This document shows, piece after piece, positions 25,365 to 33,275 of a DNA stretch of 64,000 nucleotides. Source of the stretch: Marivita sp046591575 (GTDB taxonomy: Bacteria > Pseudomonadota > Alphaproteobacteria > Rhodobacterales > Rhodobacteraceae). The notes beneath the pieces were generated by a model. It saw only the letters and a list, made by a program, of their open reading frames with translations. It was not told the DNA's origin and did not search any database. The DNA is taken from contig NZ_JBIQWA010000001.1 in the NCBI RefSeq assembly GCF_046591575.1, forward strand, positions 310,001-374,000, written 5' to 3'. The stretch's first letter is position 1. Every line of letters begins with the position of its first letter. The position numbers and the translations under genes were made by a program.

Positions 25365-27029
25365 CTACGCGAACTCGCCCTGACAGAACCAACCAGACGA
25401 CATCGCCGCACCATGCGCATAAAAAAGCCAAAGACGCTGCCCCGTCTTGGTGATCACCTGCCAATAATCCCGTTGTCCACTGCGCCAGTTGGGATCATCC
25501 AGCCACCATTCCGGCGCAATCCGCTCTGGCCCCGAAAGGCCGGCAATTTCGTGGATGCGGCCCCGCCAGCGAAACCTGTCCGGAAGTCGTGGCGCATCAG
25601 GCGCTGTCACAGGCTCGGGCCGCCAGATCAGCACGGGCCGGCGCCGCCCACGATCCGGCCAGTCATCACCCGGCTTTGACCATGCCGCCGCCAGCGTCAC
25701 AAAGGTCTTTTCCGGGATGTGGCTGTCTGCCGGATGCACACGGGTGATCGCCTCCATACCCAGACGCGCGCCCAACCGGCCGACAAGGTCTTCCAGGGCA
25801 TTGCCCGCCTCCAGACGCGCACGAACGGCGGCCGCAGCTTCAAGATGCCCTGCCTTGGTGCGCAAATGCAGCGGCTCATGCACCACCGCCTCAAGCCGCA
25901 GCATGTCGATCCCGAACCCGGCATCCAGATCTTCGACCTTCATCCTCAGAAGCGGACGAATGCGATCCACCTCGTCAGATGGTTTGGCCAGAGTCACGTT
26001 CATCCATTGCATCGTGCTGTCACTGCGATACGCCTCAAGCCTGAGCGTCCTGGCCCCCCGGCCCTTGGTGCGCAGCGACGCGCACAATCGCGGCAACATC
26101 CGATCCAATGCCGCCATCACATCATCTTCCAGCCCAATCGGGTCAGGCAGGCTGAGACGGGTCGCAAACCGACCCGGTGGCACCGCAGGGCTGACAGGTT
26201 CCGGCAAAGCCCCTATCGCCTGATCCAGACGCGCCACCAAACCGCGCCCAAAGCGCCGCACCAAACCCGCCCGAGGCTGACGCATCACATCCTGCACCCG
26301 CCGCAGGCCAAGGCGGGACAACTCGGCGCTGGTGTGCGCCTCCAGCCGCAGCGCCGCAATCGGCAGCGGTGCCAAAGCATCATAGGTCTGTCCCGGTGCC
26401 GCAATACGCAACCTGCCCTGCGCCGCAGGCAGAAACACCGCCGGAGCCGCGCCACCGCGTTCCCAATGCCGCCGCTTGCCTGCCCGAGACCGCGTCGCGC
26501 GGGCCTCTTGGTCAATCGCATCTCCGGTCCGGTTGTGATCGTCCGCACCCTGCTGACCACCGAACCGGGCCAACGCCCACGCGCCTCCCAGCGTATCCGC
26601 AATGCCCAGTTGCACCGACACTCCAAGCTGTGCGCACTCGTCCTCGATCAGCTGCGCCAACGATGCCTCGCCGCCGAACAGATGGCTGCAACCGGTCAGG
26701 TCCAGCACCAAAGCATCTGTGCCTTCCCGCGCCACCCAGGGGGAAAATTTACCAGCCCAGCGGTGCAGCCCGCCCAGAAAGGCCGCTTCGGCATGGGGGT
26801 TGGACAACCGCGTCAAAAGATCCGCGCACATTGCATGGGCATCGCGCAACGGTTGCCCTTCATAAAGTCCCGCCGCTTGCGCCAGACCCGACAAAGACGC
26901 CAACACCTGCGCCTGGCCCACATCCTTGACCACGGCAAAAGGCACTTCTGCCAGATTGGGGTCCCGGCGCATATGCCGTTCGGCGGCCAGCCGGGGAAAC
27001 CAGATGGACAGGATACGTCTGTTGGGCAT
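25365..27029 (-). CDS. imuB: ImuB, inactive Y-family polymerase-like protein
   Basis: A 554-residue Y-family-like protein (RRILSIWFPRLAAERHMRR...LDLTGCSHLFGGEASL) of the ImuB group, an accessory of DnaE2 in mutagenic repair. The catalytic acidic residues of active Y polymerases are not apparent at the N-terminus (SIWFPRLA in place of a DxD-like start), as is normal for ImuB. ATG 27029 is chosen over an in-frame TTG at 27044, which would lie next to the LexA box. The usual partners imuA and dnaE2 are not adjacent: upstream is a small lipoprotein gene and downstream DUF2794. Confidence 0.88.
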   Translation of the reverse strand: MPNRRILSIWFPRLAAERHMRRDPNLAEVPFAVVKDVGQAQVLASLSGLAQAAGLYEGQPLRDAHAMCADLLTRLSNPHAEAAFLGGLHRWAGKFSPWVAREGTDALVLDLTGCSHLFGGEASLAQLIEDECAQLGVSVQLGIADTLGGAWALARFGGQQGADDHNRTGDAIDQEARATRSRAGKRRHWERGGAAPAVFLPAAQGRLRIAAPGQTYDALAPLPIAALRLEAHTSAELSRLGLRRVQDVMRQPRAGLVRRFGRGLVARLDQAIGALPEPVSPAVPPGRFATRLSLPDPIGLEDDVMAALDRMLPRLCASLRTKGRGARTLRLEAYRSDSTMQWMNVTLAKPSDEVDRIRPLLRMKVEDLDAGFGIDMLRLEAVVHEPLHLRTKAGHLEAAAAVRARLEAGNALEDLVGRLGARLGMEAITRVHPADSHIPEKTFVTLAAAWSKPGDDWPDRGRRRPVLIWRPEPVTAPDAPRLPDRFRWRGRIHEIAGLSGPERIAPEWWLDDPNWRSGQRDYWQVITKTGQRLWLFYAHGAAMSSGWFCQGEFA

Positions 27030-27046
27030 GACACTCGGCAGCAAAT

Positions 27047-27061
27047 GTTCTATTTTTGTTC
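27047..27061. promoter_or_regulatory. LexA SOS box upstream of imuB
   Basis: GTTC at 27047-27050 and GTTC at 27058-27061 are separated by seven T/A bases, exactly the alphaproteobacterial LexA direct-repeat box GTTC-N7-GTTC. It lies 18-32 bases above the imuB ATG on the minus strand, so SOS control is expected. Confidence 0.8.
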
Positions 27062-27130
27062 TTTATATTTCAGAACCGCGCCGAGTCGAGTCACTCTGCC
27101 TTGGATCGCCCGGATAAAACAGGGTTTGGA

Positions 27131-27397
27131 TCATCCACACCAGATGCGGACAACCTCATCATTTTCATCCAGAGTGAAATTCACCCGTGCCGCATTGTAA
27201 TCCATCGTCATGACTGAACCCTCTGGAAGAATCCGATGCGGTTGTGAAAACGCAATGTTTTCAAGTTGTGACCGCTGGATACCCCTCAAATGGGACATGT
27301 CTTCACTGCCACAGGATTCAGGTTGTTTCTCGGCAACAATCGTTTCCTGACAGGCAACCAGCCCCAGACAAGCACAAAAAAATAAAATAAAGCGCAT
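27131..27397 (-). CDS. I78-like (peptidase inhibitor family) small lipoprotein
   Basis: An 88-residue protein with a lipoprotein signal (FCACLGLVAC). The mature part has a Cys near its start and ends with a conserved-looking strand block (TMDYNAARVNFTLDENDEVVRIWCG), which fits the peptidase inhibitor I78 family. Such proteins may protect against external proteases, though most are uncharacterised. The start lies against the divergent adhC region. Assignment rests on motif memory. Confidence 0.7.
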   Translation of the reverse strand: MRFILFFCACLGLVACQETIVAEKQPESCGSEDMSHLRGIQRSQLENIAFSQPHRILPEGSVMTMDYNAARVNFTLDENDEVVRIWCG

Positions 27398-27485
27398 GAT
27401 GACCCCTCAATTGAATGGGCCAATGCTTGCAAAGCTGATGCTTTCCCGCAAGAGTCTTTCCAACATGACGATCAGGAGACATGAC

Positions 27486-28598
27486 ATGAGAACACGCGCT
27501 GCAGTTGCCGTACAAGCCGGAAAACCCCTTGAAATCATGGAGGTTAACCTTGACGGCCCCCGTGCCGGAGAGGTCCTGGTTGAAATTAAGGCAACAGGCA
27601 TTTGTCACACCGATGAATTCACGTTGTCCGGCGCAGATCCCGAAGGCATGTTTCCTGCCATTCTTGGCCACGAAGGCGCGGGCGTGGTGCTTGAAGTCGG
27701 CGAAGGTGTCACCAGCCTCAAACCGGGCGACCACGTCATCCCGCTTTACACGCCGGAATGCCGCGAATGTGAATATTGCCTGCATCCCAAGACCAATCTG
27801 TGTCAGTCGATCCGCGAAACACAAGGCAAGGGTGTGATGCCGGACGGCACATCCCGGTTCAGCACGCTCGATGGAGATCCGATCCTTCACTACATGGGCT
27901 GTTCGACCTTTTCCAACCACACGGTTCTGCCCGAAATCGCTTTGGCCAAGATCCGCAAAGATGCGCCGTTCGACAAGGTCTGCTATATCGGTTGCGGTGT
28001 GACGACCGGCGTGGGCGCGGTGATCAACACCGCCAAAGTCGAGATTGGCTCTCGGGCGATTGTGTTCGGTCTTGGCGGCATCGGTCTGAACGTGATCCAG
28101 GGATTGCGTCTGGCGGGGGCCGATCAAATCGTGGGCGTCGATCTGAATCCGGACAAGGTTGAAATGGCAACCCGGTTTGGCATGACGGATTTTGTGAACC
28201 CCAAAGAGGTCGAGGGCGATCTGGTCCCGTATCTCGTGAACCTCACCAAAGGCGGCGCGGATTACACCTTTGACGCAACAGGCAACGTTCAGGTCATGCG
28301 CGACGCTCTGGAATCCGCCCATAAGGGATGGGGCGAAAGCATCGTGATCGGTGTGGCCCCTGCCGGTGCAGAAATCAGCACACGTCCGTTCCAACTGGTC
28401 ACAGGCCGGTCCTGGCGCGGAACCGCGTTCGGCGGCGCGCGCGGGCGCACGGATGTTCCGAAAATCGTCGATTGGTACATGGATGGGAAAATCGAAATCG
28501 ACCCGATGATCACCCACACCATGCCACTCGAAGACATTAATAAAGGCTTTGACCTAATGCATGCTGGGGAAAGCATTCGGTCTGTGGTACTATATTAA
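27486..28598 (+). CDS. adhC: S-(hydroxymethyl)glutathione dehydrogenase, class III alcohol dehydrogenase
   Basis: This zinc enzyme oxidises S-hydroxymethylglutathione in formaldehyde detoxification and also reduces S-nitrosoglutathione. The 370-residue product has catalytic zinc ligands C40 and H62 (third, Cys in CYIGCGVTTG), structural zinc ligands C92, C95, C98 and C106, and the NAD-binding GLGGIGLN. ATG 27486 has AGGAG 7 bases upstream; an open frame from 27396 is read-through. Two B12-binding regulator genes follow. Confidence 0.95.
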   Translation: MRTRAAVAVQAGKPLEIMEVNLDGPRAGEVLVEIKATGICHTDEFTLSGADPEGMFPAILGHEGAGVVLEVGEGVTSLKPGDHVIPLYTPECRECEYCLHPKTNLCQSIRETQGKGVMPDGTSRFSTLDGDPILHYMGCSTFSNHTVLPEIALAKIRKDAPFDKVCYIGCGVTTGVGAVINTAKVEIGSRAIVFGLGGIGLNVIQGLRLAGADQIVGVDLNPDKVEMATRFGMTDFVNPKEVEGDLVPYLVNLTKGGADYTFDATGNVQVMRDALESAHKGWGESIVIGVAPAGAEISTRPFQLVTGRSWRGTAFGGARGRTDVPKIVDWYMDGKIEIDPMITHTMPLEDINKGFDLMHAGESIRSVVLY

Positions 28599-28611
28599 GG
28601 CGAACTAAGCA

Positions 28612-28635
28612 CAGGCCGTCGGCGAGGGCGGCCTG
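28612..28635. terminator. Hairpin after adhC, possible weak terminator
   Basis: CAGGCCG at 28612-28618 pairs with CGGCCTG at 28629-28635 around a 10-base loop. It is followed by CAAAAATT rather than a T-run, so any termination would be weak or factor-dependent. Confidence 0.3.
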
Positions 28636-28754
28636 CAAAAATTGGGTGATTGTGTGTTTGATCGTAATCGGTGTTATGGCGCTGCCCTTTGGGCGGGGCC
28701 TAGCTGTGCCTTGAAAACCAAGGACAAAAGACCGGTTTCGGGGCTGGCATTCCC

Positions 28755-29570
28755 ATGATGTCATTCGACTTACCCCACCCGGTCCGGGCCACAGACGACG
28801 CGGGACACGGTCAGGATCACCATCCGAGAAACGGCGATCTGCTGGTGCTTGCCGAAGACGTGATCGACCGCCTGTCACATATCGCCGAGCACAGTTCGCT
28901 TGTCCCGCACGGTCTGGAGGTCGAAGGCTTCTGTATCGCCTTGCTCGAACCTTCGGCAGAAGAAGCAAAACTGATCCTTCTGCGCGCCCGTGAAAACGGG
29001 GCCACATATCACGATCTGTGCATCAACCACATCGGCACAGCCGCCCGTCTGCTTGGTGATTGGTGGGACCACGACATCGTCACCTTTCAGGAATTGACGG
29101 TTGCAGCCGGGCGCTTGCTTCATTTCCTGCGGGATCTGCGCGATATTCTTCCCGAAAGCCCTTATCGCAATGAACGTCATATCCTGATCGCAACCGCACC
29201 GAACGAGCAGCACACCATCGGGGCTACGATTGCAACGGACCTGCTTCGACAGAAGGGATGGGAGGTTGATTTACAGATCGGCCGCAGCGAAGAAGACATC
29301 TGCCGCATGGCCCATCGCGGGGCCTATCCCATTGTTGCGATATCAGCCTCGGGGCCCAGACGGCTTTCTGATCTGACGCGCACAGTGGTCGGCTTGCGGA
29401 TTGCGGCACCTCGGGCGCGGATTTTCGTCAGCGGCCATATCGTTGAAACAAATCCCGATATTGCGCAAAAGGTCGGTGCCGATATCTCTGCCACGGATTA
29501 CGATAGCGGATACAAGGCCTTGGAACAGTTGGCGAAAAGCCTTCAGGTCGTGGTGCCGTTTCGCGCCTGA
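28755..29570 (+). CDS. AerR/PpaA-like cobalamin-binding regulator (copy 1)
   Basis: A 271-residue protein with the two-part cobalamin module of AerR/PpaA-type regulators. A helical cap carries LLGDWWDHDIVTFQELTVAAGRLLHFL, the W-and-E pattern of B12 photoreceptor caps, and the Rossmann-like B12 domain carries E151-Q152-H153-T-I-G156, where H153 is the expected cobalt ligand. No DNA-binding domain is visible, so it probably acts by binding another regulator. ATG 28758 is an alternative start. It is the first of two tandem paralogues after adhC. Confidence 0.8.
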   Translation: MMSFDLPHPVRATDDAGHGQDHHPRNGDLLVLAEDVIDRLSHIAEHSSLVPHGLEVEGFCIALLEPSAEEAKLILLRARENGATYHDLCINHIGTAARLLGDWWDHDIVTFQELTVAAGRLLHFLRDLRDILPESPYRNERHILIATAPNEQHTIGATIATDLLRQKGWEVDLQIGRSEEDICRMAHRGAYPIVAISASGPRRLSDLTRTVVGLRIAAPRARIFVSGHIVETNPDIAQKVGADISATDYDSGYKALEQLAKSLQVVVPFRA

Positions 29571-29698
29571 CAGGTCCGCTTAATCCGGGTACCAATAAGC
29601 GATTGTATACCGTCGCAAACAGACAGGGTTGTTTAAAATAGTCAGCCGTGCATACTCAGCCCTGCGAGGGGTTCAGACCATAGCGTCAGGAGCCCATT

Positions 29699-30502
29699 AT
29701 GTTTCCGGTGAATATACCCAAAGCACCCCGGTCGATCGACGATGATGGCCACGGCCAGGATCGAAGCCTGACGGACGACAATTTATTGGAACTGGCTCAG
29801 GAAGTGATCCAGCGCCTGTCGGCGCTATCACGTCAGGATGCATCGTATGTTCCCGTCGACGTCGAGGGGTTCTGCATCGCTTTGATGGAGCCGATGTCGC
29901 AAGAAGCCAAGCTCATGCTTTTGCGCGCTCATGACGCCGGAATGAGCCATCAAGACCTGTGTGTCAGCTATATCGCAGCCGCCGCACGTCAGCTGGGCGA
30001 ATGGTGGAACGATGATGTCGTCTCGTTTGGCGAAATGTCCATTGCCGCGGGACGCATGCTGAACTTTCTGCGCGATCTGCGCGATCTGTCACCCCCCGTC
30101 AAACAACGCGGCAGCCGCGAAGCCATGTTTACAACGGTGCCGGGCGAACAGCACATTCTGGGCGTGACCATGGCCACGGATCTGATGCGGGGCCAAGGGT
30201 GGAAAATCGATCTGAAAATCGGCGAAACCATAGAGTCTTTGTGCAAGGCGGCGCGCGACCAGAATTACATGATCATCGGTATCTCTGCCACAAACGCAGA
30301 ACGCCTCCGTACGCTGACCGCAACAATCCTGGAACTGCGCCTTGCCGCCCCGCAGGCGCGCATTTTCATCGGCGGCCATGTTGTCGATGTTGAACCGGAC
30401 ATCGCCGCACATACAGGGGCTGATGCCGCAGCCAGCGGCATGGACCACTGTATCGAGACATTGGAACAGCTATATCTTGGCCTGCAAGCCGAACCAGACT
30501 GA
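29699..30502 (+). CDS. AerR/PpaA-like cobalamin-binding regulator (copy 2)
   Basis: A 267-residue paralogue of the preceding gene with the same layout: cap motif LGEWWNDDVVSFGEMSIAAGRMLNFLRDLRDL and B12 motif E150-Q151-H152-I-L-G155. The two share long stretches such as VEGFCIAL.EP...EAKL.LLRA, so they arose by duplication and have since diverged. A CAGGAG site precedes ATG 29699. The 128-base gap between the copies suggests separate expression. Target regulators are not identifiable here; no photosynthesis genes are in the window. Confidence 0.8.
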   Translation: MFPVNIPKAPRSIDDDGHGQDRSLTDDNLLELAQEVIQRLSALSRQDASYVPVDVEGFCIALMEPMSQEAKLMLLRAHDAGMSHQDLCVSYIAAAARQLGEWWNDDVVSFGEMSIAAGRMLNFLRDLRDLSPPVKQRGSREAMFTTVPGEQHILGVTMATDLMRGQGWKIDLKIGETIESLCKAARDQNYMIIGISATNAERLRTLTATILELRLAAPQARIFIGGHVVDVEPDIAAHTGADAAASGMDHCIETLEQLYLGLQAEPD

Positions 30503-30574
30503 CCTACACAGCCCTTGTGAAAATTCAACTGTGGGAATTCAAATAGACGGCGCGACGCTCTGGTGCATCGCCAC

Positions 30575-31192
30575 CTAACACCCATAACGTGCAAGAAACG
30601 TCTCGACCGCGCCGGTGATGACGCGCTCTTTCTCCTCGGGTGCGACAGATTGGATAATCCCGAACACCAGCTTCGGCCATAAATCCGCCTTGCACAATTC
30701 GGCGAACTGGTCTGCCGCAAGGTCAAAATCCACGATGTTCAGTTCTTTGCGATCAACCGCACCCTGCAAGTAATCAACCATCGCCGCGCGCATGATCATT
30801 GGTCCTGAATGGTAAAACTCCTGCCCCAGTTGCGGAAACCGGTCGGATTCAGCCACACAGATCCGAAAGATACGCTGCCCCATATCCGAATAGATGAACC
30901 CCAGAAATTGATGCGCCACCAGCGTCAGCACCTCGCGCGGGGGTTTGGTCGGGTCGATCTGGTCAATCGACGTTTTCGCCTGCCGTTCGCATTGCGCGGT
31001 AGCAACCTCCATGAAAAGCAGGCGTTTGTCGGGGAAATAACTATATAACGTGGCTTTGGACACGCCGGCGGCCCGGGCAATATCATCCACGCTGGCACCT
31101 TCAAACCCATCGCGCAAAAACACCTCGCGTGCGCCTTCGACCACTTGGTCAAATTTCCGGCCCCGCGTGATTTGCGCATCTGTTGTTGTCAC
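30575..31192 (-). CDS. TetR-family transcriptional regulator
   Basis: A 205-residue TetR regulator with the N-terminal helix-turn-helix (ASVDDIARAAGVSKATLYSYFPDKRLLF) and an AefR-type C-terminal ligand/dimer domain. The target is unknown; no pump gene adjoins it. A short dyad AACCG-CT-CGGTT stands 34 bases upstream and may be its own operator. It lies convergent to the second B12-binding gene. Confidence 0.85.
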   Translation of the reverse strand: MTTTDAQITRGRKFDQVVEGAREVFLRDGFEGASVDDIARAAGVSKATLYSYFPDKRLLFMEVATAQCERQAKTSIDQIDPTKPPREVLTLVAHQFLGFIYSDMGQRIFRICVAESDRFPQLGQEFYHSGPMIMRAAMVDYLQGAVDRKELNIVDFDLAADQFAELCKADLWPKLVFGIIQSVAPEEKERVITGAVETFLARYGC

Positions 31193-31225
31193 CCAATCCT
31201 CCCCGCGACACTGATCTTAAAGCTA

Positions 31226-31237
31226 AACCGCTCGGTT
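31226..31237. promoter_or_regulatory. Short dyad, candidate TetR operator
   Basis: AACCG at 31226-31230 and CGGTT at 31233-31237 form a dyad with a 2-base spacer directly upstream of the TetR gene. Many TetR proteins bind such short dyads in their own promoter. Assignment is by position. Confidence 0.4.
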
Positions 31238-31327
31238 CACTTAATCAACGCATTCCGGTCATGGCATAGGAAAAACCCGGGCGCACACGCCCGGGCCATT
31301 GATCACATCAGATCACTCAAACAGCCG

Positions 31328-32650
31328 TCAGCCCTTTGAGAATTCAGGGTAGGCCTCCATGCCCAACTCGGCCAGGTCCAGACCGTTGATCTCTTCTTCC
31401 TCGCTCACCCGGATGCCAAAGGTCGATTTGAGGATGGTCCACAGGATCATCGCCCCGACAAAGGTAAACGCGCCATAGGCCGCAATACCAACCAACTGGG
31501 TCGTAAGGCTGGCCTCGCCATAAAAGATCACCGCAATCGTGCCCCAGATACCCGCGAACAGGTGAACCGGGATTGCGCCGACAACATCGTCGATCCTGAG
31601 CTTATCCAGAAACGGAACCGCAAAGACCACGATCAGCCCGCCCACGGCACCAATCCAAAGCGCGCCGAACAATGTCGGGGCAAGGGGTTCGGCGGTGATG
31701 GACACCAGACCCGCCAACGCACCGTTCAGCACAAAGGTCAGATCGACTTTCTTGTAAAGCACTTGCGTCATGATCAATGCGGCACTTGCACCGGCGGCGG
31801 CCGCCATGTTGGTGTTGGCAAAGATCCGGCTCACATCAGACACATCCCCAACGGTGCCCATGGCAAGCTGCGATCCGCCGTTAAAGCCAAACCACCCCAG
31901 CCACAGGATAAATGTGCCCAAAGTCGCAAGCGCAAGGTTGGACCCCGGGATCGGAGTGACCTTGCCGTCTTTATACTTGCCAATGCGCGGCCCAAGCACG
32001 ATCACCCCAGCCAAAGCCGCCCAGCCGCCAACAGAATGAACAACGGTCGATCCTGCAAAGTCGGAAAAGCCCATCTCTGACAACCATCCGCCGCCCCACT
32101 GCCAGGACCCGGAAATCGGGTACAGTACCCCCGTCAGCAGCACCACAAACGCAAGAAACGGCCACAGCTTAATGCGCTCTGCCACCGCGCCGGACACGAT
32201 CGAGGCCGTAGCCGCGACAAACACCAACTGGAAAAAGAAATCAGAACCGACAGAGGCATAGCCCAGATCGGCATCGGCCGCAGCAACCCCAACCGGGTCA
32301 AGCACGGTTTGGCTGAAGAACGGACCAACCCAACCGCCAATGATCCAGCTGTCGCCGGGATACATCAGGTTAAAGCCGATCAACCAATACATAATCGCGG
32401 CAAAGGAAAACAGCGCGATGTTCTTGGTCAATTGCATGGCCACGTTTTTCGATCGCACCAGTCCCGCCTCAAGCATGGCAAAACCGGCAGCCATGAAGAA
32501 AACCAGAAATCCGGCCATCAGGAACAGCAACGTGGTCAGGATATAGGGCCCGACCTCGTCCATCGTCGGCGCGGCGGTCTCTTGCGCCATGCCCATCATC
32601 GGAAATGCGCACAACGCCGCAGCGGGCAAAAGTGTCTTGTGTAGTGTCAT
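31328..32650 (-). CDS. amtB: Ammonium transporter AmtB
   Basis: A 440-residue ammonia channel with a signal-like first segment (LLPAAALCAFPMMGMAQE) and about eleven membrane helices. Family blocks include AMLEAGLVRSKNVAMQL, DFAGSTVVHSVGGWAAL (pore His region) and GFNGGSQLA. ATG 32650 is used; the open frame to 32833 overlaps glnK and is not needed. It follows glnK by 37 bases in the standard glnK-amtB order, where uridylylation-dependent GlnK gates the channel. Confidence 0.95.
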   Translation of the reverse strand: MTLHKTLLPAAALCAFPMMGMAQETAAPTMDEVGPYILTTLLFLMAGFLVFFMAAGFAMLEAGLVRSKNVAMQLTKNIALFSFAAIMYWLIGFNLMYPGDSWIIGGWVGPFFSQTVLDPVGVAAADADLGYASVGSDFFFQLVFVAATASIVSGAVAERIKLWPFLAFVVLLTGVLYPISGSWQWGGGWLSEMGFSDFAGSTVVHSVGGWAALAGVIVLGPRIGKYKDGKVTPIPGSNLALATLGTFILWLGWFGFNGGSQLAMGTVGDVSDVSRIFANTNMAAAAGASAALIMTQVLYKKVDLTFVLNGALAGLVSITAEPLAPTLFGALWIGAVGGLIVVFAVPFLDKLRIDDVVGAIPVHLFAGIWGTIAVIFYGEASLTTQLVGIAAYGAFTFVGAMILWTILKSTFGIRVSEEEEINGLDLAELGMEAYPEFSKG

Positions 32651-32687
32651 TGGTTTGTTTCCCCTAATCTTTGTCACCGCGCCGATG

Positions 32688-33026
32688 TCAAAGCGCGTCC
32701 CCATTGGTTTCGCCGGTGCGCACGCGAATGGCCTGCTGCGCCTCAAGCACGAAAATCTTGCCGTCTCCGATTTTGCCGGTCCGGGCTGTTTTGGTGATGG
32801 TCTCGACAACCTGGTCGGCCATCTCAGTGGCAACCGCGAGTTCGAGCTTTACTTTCGGAACAAAATTCACCGCGTATTCCGCGCCGCGATAGATCTCTGT
32901 ATGGCCCGATTGCGCCCCGAAGCCTTTGATTTCGGTAACCATCATGCCGCGCACACCAATGTCGGTAAGCGCCTCGCGGACCTCTTCAAGCTTGAATGGC
33001 TTGATCGTTGCTATGATGAACTTCAC
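32688..33026 (-). CDS. glnK: Nitrogen regulatory PII protein GlnK
   Basis: A 112-residue PII protein starting at GTG 33026 (AAGGAA 5 bases upstream). Y51 in the T-loop (IYRGAEYAV) is the uridylylation site, and GKIGDGKIFV is the B-loop/C-loop signature. It senses ATP/ADP and 2-oxoglutarate and blocks AmtB when nitrogen is plentiful. The GTG start is preferred because PII proteins always begin at this KFIIATIKPFKL point. Confidence 0.95.
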   Translation of the reverse strand: MKFIIATIKPFKLEEVREALTDIGVRGMMVTEIKGFGAQSGHTEIYRGAEYAVNFVPKVKLELAVATEMADQVVETITKTARTGKIGDGKIFVLEAQQAIRVRTGETNGDAL

Positions 33027-33135
33027 ACTGGTTCCTTTCTCATGCAGATCGATCTTCTTGCATCTGCAGAAAACGGCGCGGAACCGGGTCAATGAAAGGC
33101 AAGAGCCTGTGCGCAACGCGAGACAGCATAGAAAA

Positions 33136-33154
33136 TTGCACAAATTTTGCACAA
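33136..33154. promoter_or_regulatory. Tandem TTGCACAA boxes upstream of glnK, candidate NtrC site
   Basis: TTGCACAA occurs at 33136-33143 and again at 33147-33154, spaced by one helical turn, about 110 bases above glnK. The centre also reads as TGCA-N7-TGCA, a relaxed form of the NtrC site TGCAC-N-GTGCA. Control of glnK-amtB by NtrC is well established in related bacteria; this particular site is inferred. Confidence 0.4.
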
Positions 33155-33275
33155 TTCTTGATGTTTGGTTACTTTTTGCGCAGATAAAAAACGGGTATGG
33201 CGCTCAGACACTGGTGCACATCTGCGGGGAAACCCACTAAATTAACCCAAAAGAGCAGCAACACAGGCGGTCGGT

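Noticed and set aside
25719..27200. A 493-codon plus-strand open frame opposite imuB
   Set aside because: Arg/Gln/Pro/His-rich translation with no family features, antisense to a clear ImuB protein.
33060..33100. Possible sigma-54 promoter upstream of glnK
   Set aside because: A TTGC-like -12 element is present, but the GG of the -24 element is missing at the required spacing.
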